Part shown: positions 5,618 through 8,392 of the stretch, in pieces | Layout of the letters: every line of letters begins with the position of its first letter | Position numbering within the stretch: the stretch's first letter is position 1 | Source of the DNA: JBGOUV01 sp041477815 | GTDB taxonomy: Bacteria > Acidobacteriota > Terriglobia > Bryobacterales > JACQDG01 | Assembly: GCA_041477815.1 (NCBI GenBank) | Contig: JBGOUV010000305.1 | Span: 1-8,392 of the forward strand | DNA: 8,392 nt | Direction: 5' to 3' | Notes under the pieces: model-generated | What the model was told of the DNA's origin: nothing | The model's database searches: none | What the model saw: only the letters and a program-made list of their open reading frames with translations | Translations under genes and position numbers: made by a program

Positions 5618-8392
5618 GTGGATTTTCCGCAGATCAAGTGGGCCGTCATCACGGTCTTGGCGGCGGTGGTGGCAGCGGGCCGGTGTGCCTGGGCGGGAGG
5701 CCGATCGACTGGAGCGGAGCGGGCGGCCTGGGTGTGGCTCGCCGCCGGAATGGGGCTCCTGGCAATCGCGGAAGTCCTCCCGGATCCGGCCCTGCAGACA
5801 AGTTTGCACTCCTTTGCGCTCCTGGCCTATCTGGCGGCCGCAGCCCTGCGCCCGGACCGCGAACGAGGGCCGGTGGTGCGGGCCGCCCAGGTGATCGACA
5901 CGCTGCTGCTGGGGCTCCTGCTGTTCACCATTCATTATTACTATGCGATCTCCTACGGGCTCGGCGACGGGGGCCTGGAGAGGCGCCTGGCCGGCAGTTT
6001 GTGGATCCTGCTGGTGAGCGGCATCGCCGGCGTCGCTTTGGCGGGGCGGAGAAGCCGGGCCCCGGAGCCGCGCTGGCGGCGCATCTACCGTCTGCTGGCG
6101 GGAGCCGCGCTGGCCCAGGGAGTCAGCGAGGCGCTGCTTATTTGGCTGCGACACTCGGGAGGGCGAATCGATGCCGCGGCCGAGCTGCTGCAAGTGGCGG
6201 CGTGCGGGTTGCTGACCGGGGCGGCCCGGCCGAACGTTCTCTCCGGCGCCCCACACCCCGCCCCCGACACCCCGCACCCCGCACCCGCTCTGGGCTGGGC
6301 CGATCTGCTGGTTCCGGCAGCCGTGTTTGGCGGTCTGGTCGGCATACCGCTGGGGGAGAGGCTGTTTCCCGTCGCGGTGCAGGCGCCGGCGCAAACCATG
6401 GCTCTGGTGGTGGCTTTGCACTTATATGTCCTGCTGATTCTAGGACGCCAGTTTGTAGTGCAGAGGGAGAACCAGGCCTTGAGCCGGGACCTGCACCGGG
6501 AATCGATGCGCCTGCGGCTGCTGGTGGACAACATCCACGACGCGGTGATCACCGAGGATCTGAACCAGCGCATCATCTTCGCCAACGACCGCTTTTTGGA
6601 GTTGTTCGAGACGCCCCGTGCCGACGTGCTGGGCCGCCGGCTCCAGGAGTTCATCCACGCGGAGGACCGGGAGCTCGGCCGGGACCGGCCCGACCATCGC
6701 TTTAACGGCCCGCTGGTGCCCATCCGCATCGAGTTCCGCGGGCAGCGGAGCGGTGGAAACCCCTTGTTTCTGGAGAGCTCGCTGGTGCCGGTGCGGTTGG
6801 GAGGACTGCTGCTGGGCTACCAGTCGGTGATCCGCGACATCACCGAGCGGCGGCGGGCCGAGGAGCGCCAGCGCGAACTGGTGCAGCGACTGGAGTTCTT
6901 TGTCAATCACATGCCGTTGGGGTGTATCGTCTTCGATCTGGAAGACCGGATCGTGGAGTGGAACCAGGCTGCCACGCGGATCTTCGGCTGGACCGGCGAA
7001 GAGGCCTTCGGGCGGCGCGGGATGGAACTGCTGGTGTCACCGGAGCTGTGGCCGTCGCTCCGCAGTACTGTGGAGGAGCTGCAGCAGACCAAGACCACCA
7101 ACCATGTCTCCCGCCAGAACCTGACCAAGGACCGCGGTCTGATCGACTGCGAGTGGTTCAATACCTCGCTGATCGATCACGACGGGCGGGTGGTGGCGAT
7201 CGCCTCCATGGTGCTGGATAATACCGAGCGCAAGAGTCTGGAGGCGCAGCTCCGGCAGTCCCAGAAGATGGAAGCGGTGGGAGCGCTGGCGGGCGGCGTC
7301 GCTCACGACTTCAACAACCTCCTTACCGTCATTCTGGGCAACCTCGCGATGGCCCGGTTGCGGCTCGGACCGGGGCATCGGGCGGAGCGGGGACTGGGCG
7401 ACGCCGAGCGGGCCGCCGACCGGGCCGCCGGGCTGGTGCGTCAACTGCTTGGCTTCAGCCGCAAGAGCCGCAGCGAGCCGCGTCCCACCAGTCTGAATGC
7501 GTGCGTGGAAGAAACGGTGGTGCTGCTGCGCAGCATGGTGGATCTCCGCATTGCGGTGGAGGTCTCAACCGAGCCCGAGTTGTGGCTGGTGGAGGCAGAT
7601 CCGGGCCAGATTCACCAGGTGCTGGTCAACCTATGTATGAATGCCCGGGATGCGATGCCGGAGGGGGGATCCCTGGCCATCCGGACCGGCCATTGCCGGA
7701 TCGAGGAGCAGTATTGCCGCGCCCACCCGGAGGCGCGCCCCGGCGAGTTCGTGGAGTTGTCGGTGGCCGATACGGGTCACGGCATGGACGCGGCCACCAC
7801 GGCGCGCATCTTCGAGCCGTTTTTCACGACCAAAGAGCTGGGCAAGGGAACCGGCCTGGGGTTGTCCATGGTGTACGGGATCGTCCGGCAGCACGGCGGC
7901 TGGGTGACGGTGGAAAGCGAGCCCGGCCAGGGGTCGGTCTTCCGCATCCTGCTGCCCCGTACCCAGACCGCGGTGGTCACGGCCGAAGAACCGGGCGCCG
8001 GCGCCGCGGTCGGGGGCGGACCCGAAACCATCCTGCTGGTGGACGACGAGGAGATGATTGTTCGGTTAGGCAGGGCTATCCTCGAAGCCAATGGTCATCG
8101 CGTGCTGGAGGCCCGCGACGGAGAAGAGGCCCTCCAGGTGTTCCGCCGGCACCGGGAGGAGATCGACCTGGTGGTGCTCGACGTCATGATGCCGCGGAAA
8201 GGCGGGCGCGAGACGCTGGAGGAGCTGCAACGCCTGGCGCCCGAACTGCCCGTGGTGCTGGCCAGCGGTTACGCCGCCGTGGAACCGGACGAGTTGCTGG
8301 CCCTGGGGGCCAAAGCCTATCTCCAGAAGCCCTACCGGCCCACCGAGCTGGCGCAAACCATTCGTCACGTCCTGGACTCCACCGGCCCGCGA
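5618..8392 (+). CDS. Membrane-bound hybrid sensor histidine kinase (multi-TM, PAS-PAS-HisKA-HATPase-REC), 3' end off window
   Basis: 925 codons are open to the right edge with no stop. It should sense a signal at the membrane, autophosphorylate and pass phosphate to its own receiver. Residues 1-276 contain about nine hydrophobic segments (roughly 8-24, 36-54, 59-77, 92-113, 125-142, 157-177, 187-203, 228-245, 257-276), followed by a short coiled coil. PAS 1 spans about 300-410 (VDNIHDAVITEDLNQRIIFA; RDITERRRAEE). PAS 2 spans about 422-539. HisKA has GGVAHDFNNLL with His563 as phospho-acceptor. HATPase_c has the N-box NLCMNARDAM (Asn675), DTGHGM (718-723), FEPFFTT (from 732) and GKGTGLGL (742-749). 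The receiver has Asp809/Asp810, phospho-acceptor Asp855 (LDVMMP), Ser883 and Lys904, so all key residues are present. The start is GTG 5618, the first possible start after stop codons in this frame and just ahead of TM1; its Shine-Dalgarno is weak. No Hpt domain or partner response regulator is visible. The receiver appears complete, so little protein is missing. Confidence 0.9.
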   Translation, partial: MDFPQIKWAVITVLAAVVAAGRCAWAGGRSTGAERAAWVWLAAGMGLLAIAEVLPDPALQTSLHSFALLAYLAAAALRPDRERGPVVRAAQVIDTLLLGLLLFTIHYYYAISYGLGDGGLERRLAGSLWILLVSGIAGVALAGRRSRAPEPRWRRIYRLLAGAALAQGVSEALLIWLRHSGGRIDAAAELLQVAACGLLTGAARPNVLSGAPHPAPDTPHPAPALGWADLLVPAAVFGGLVGIPLGERLFPVAVQAPAQTMALVVALHLYVLLILGRQFVVQRENQALSRDLHRESMRLRLLVDNIHDAVITEDLNQRIIFANDRFLELFETPRADVLGRRLQEFIHAEDRELGRDRPDHRFNGPLVPIRIEFRGQRSGGNPLFLESSLVPVRLGGLLLGYQSVIRDITERRRAEERQRELVQRLEFFVNHMPLGCIVFDLEDRIVEWNQAATRIFGWTGEEAFGRRGMELLVSPELWPSLRSTVEELQQTKTTNHVSRQNLTKDRGLIDCEWFNTSLIDHDGRVVAIASMVLDNTERKSLEAQLRQSQKMEAVGALAGGVAHDFNNLLTVILGNLAMARLRLGPGHRAERGLGDAERAADRAAGLVRQLLGFSRKSRSEPRPTSLNACVEETVVLLRSMVDLRIAVEVSTEPELWLVEADPGQIHQVLVNLCMNARDAMPEGGSLAIRTGHCRIEEQYCRAHPEARPGEFVELSVADTGHGMDAATTARIFEPFFTTKELGKGTGLGLSMVYGIVRQHGGWVTVESEPGQGSVFRILLPRTQTAVVTAEEPGAGAAVGGGPETILLVDDEEMIVRLGRAILEANGHRVLEARDGEEALQVFRRHREEIDLVVLDVMMPRKGGRETLEELQRLAPELPVVLASGYAAVEPDELLALGAKAYLQKPYRPTELAQTIRHVLDSTGPR
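6249..6286 (-). other. Putative G-quadruplex-forming tract within the kinase gene
   Basis: Six runs of 3-5 C on the plus strand (6249-6252, 6256-6259, 6261-6265, 6270-6273, 6277-6280, 6284-6286), separated by 1-4 nt, give six G-runs on the minus strand. This meets the usual G3+N1-7 pattern. In frame it encodes a Pro/His linker with PHPAP twice (residues 212-224) between two predicted membrane segments. Confidence 0.6.

Noticed and set aside
4681..5652. A 323-codon minus-strand frame overlapping the methyltransferase
   Set aside because: It is Ser/Pro/Arg-rich with no domain, and a different frame in the same interval encodes clear SAM-binding motifs.
5552..6421. In-frame upstream extension of the methyltransferase reading frame on the minus strand
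   Set aside because: It is antisense to the kinase gene. The residues are basic and low-complexity, and the methyltransferase homology begins right at the ATG at 5551.
5578..6705. A 375-codon plus-strand open frame starting ATG at 5578
   Set aside because: It overlaps the kinase in another frame and gives a Gly/Pro/Arg-rich translation without domains. The kinase frame from 5618 gives a continuous membrane-PAS-kinase protein.

Overview
The window looks like chromosomal DNA of a GC-rich Gram-negative bacterium of the phylum Acidobacteriota, most likely the Bryobacterales / Candidatus Solibacter group. The main reason is the C-terminal half of the protein encoded at 2804-4615: it matches the pattern I know as TIGR03437, a domain largely confined to and expanded in that lineage. 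A TonB-dependent receptor with an N-terminal carboxypeptidase-regulatory-like domain and a hybrid histidine kinase with a multi-pass membrane sensor also fit. No rRNA, tRNA, CRISPR array, transposase or phage gene was seen.

Left part (1-2803): a minus-strand operon. A clear sigma70-type promoter (2728-2756) drives a TonB-dependent outer-membrane receptor (289-2691) with His/Met-rich segments. It is followed 21 bp later by the start of a secreted c-type cytochrome gene (267 to the left edge, partial, one CxxCH haem site). The pair suggests uptake of a metal, or of a metal- or haem-containing ligand, tied to an envelope redox protein; the substrate cannot be read from the sequence. The receptor promoter lies back to back with a plus-strand gene for a secreted NHL-repeat beta-propeller protein ending in the Solibacter C-terminal domain (2804-4615). 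An AT-rich spacer with a direct repeat and a partial dyad separates them.

Middle part (4616-5617): the NHL gene converges on a minus-strand class I SAM-dependent methyltransferase (4802-5551). The 186-bp gap between them holds a conspicuous imperfect inverted repeat (arms 4660-4684 and 4763-4787) around a second AT-rich hairpin. It may be a bidirectional terminator or a small MITE/REP-like element.

Right part (5618-8392): diverging from the methyltransferase is a large plus-strand hybrid sensor histidine kinase that runs off the window without a stop codon. It has about nine membrane segments, two PAS domains, HisKA, HATPase and a C-terminal receiver. Its open frame starts at a GTG. A C-rich tract within it encodes a Pro/His linker and places a G-quadruplex-type motif on the minus strand.

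I see no convincing new multi-gene system. The points most worth checking are the receptor-cytochrome pair, the inverted-repeat element and the kinase sensor domain.
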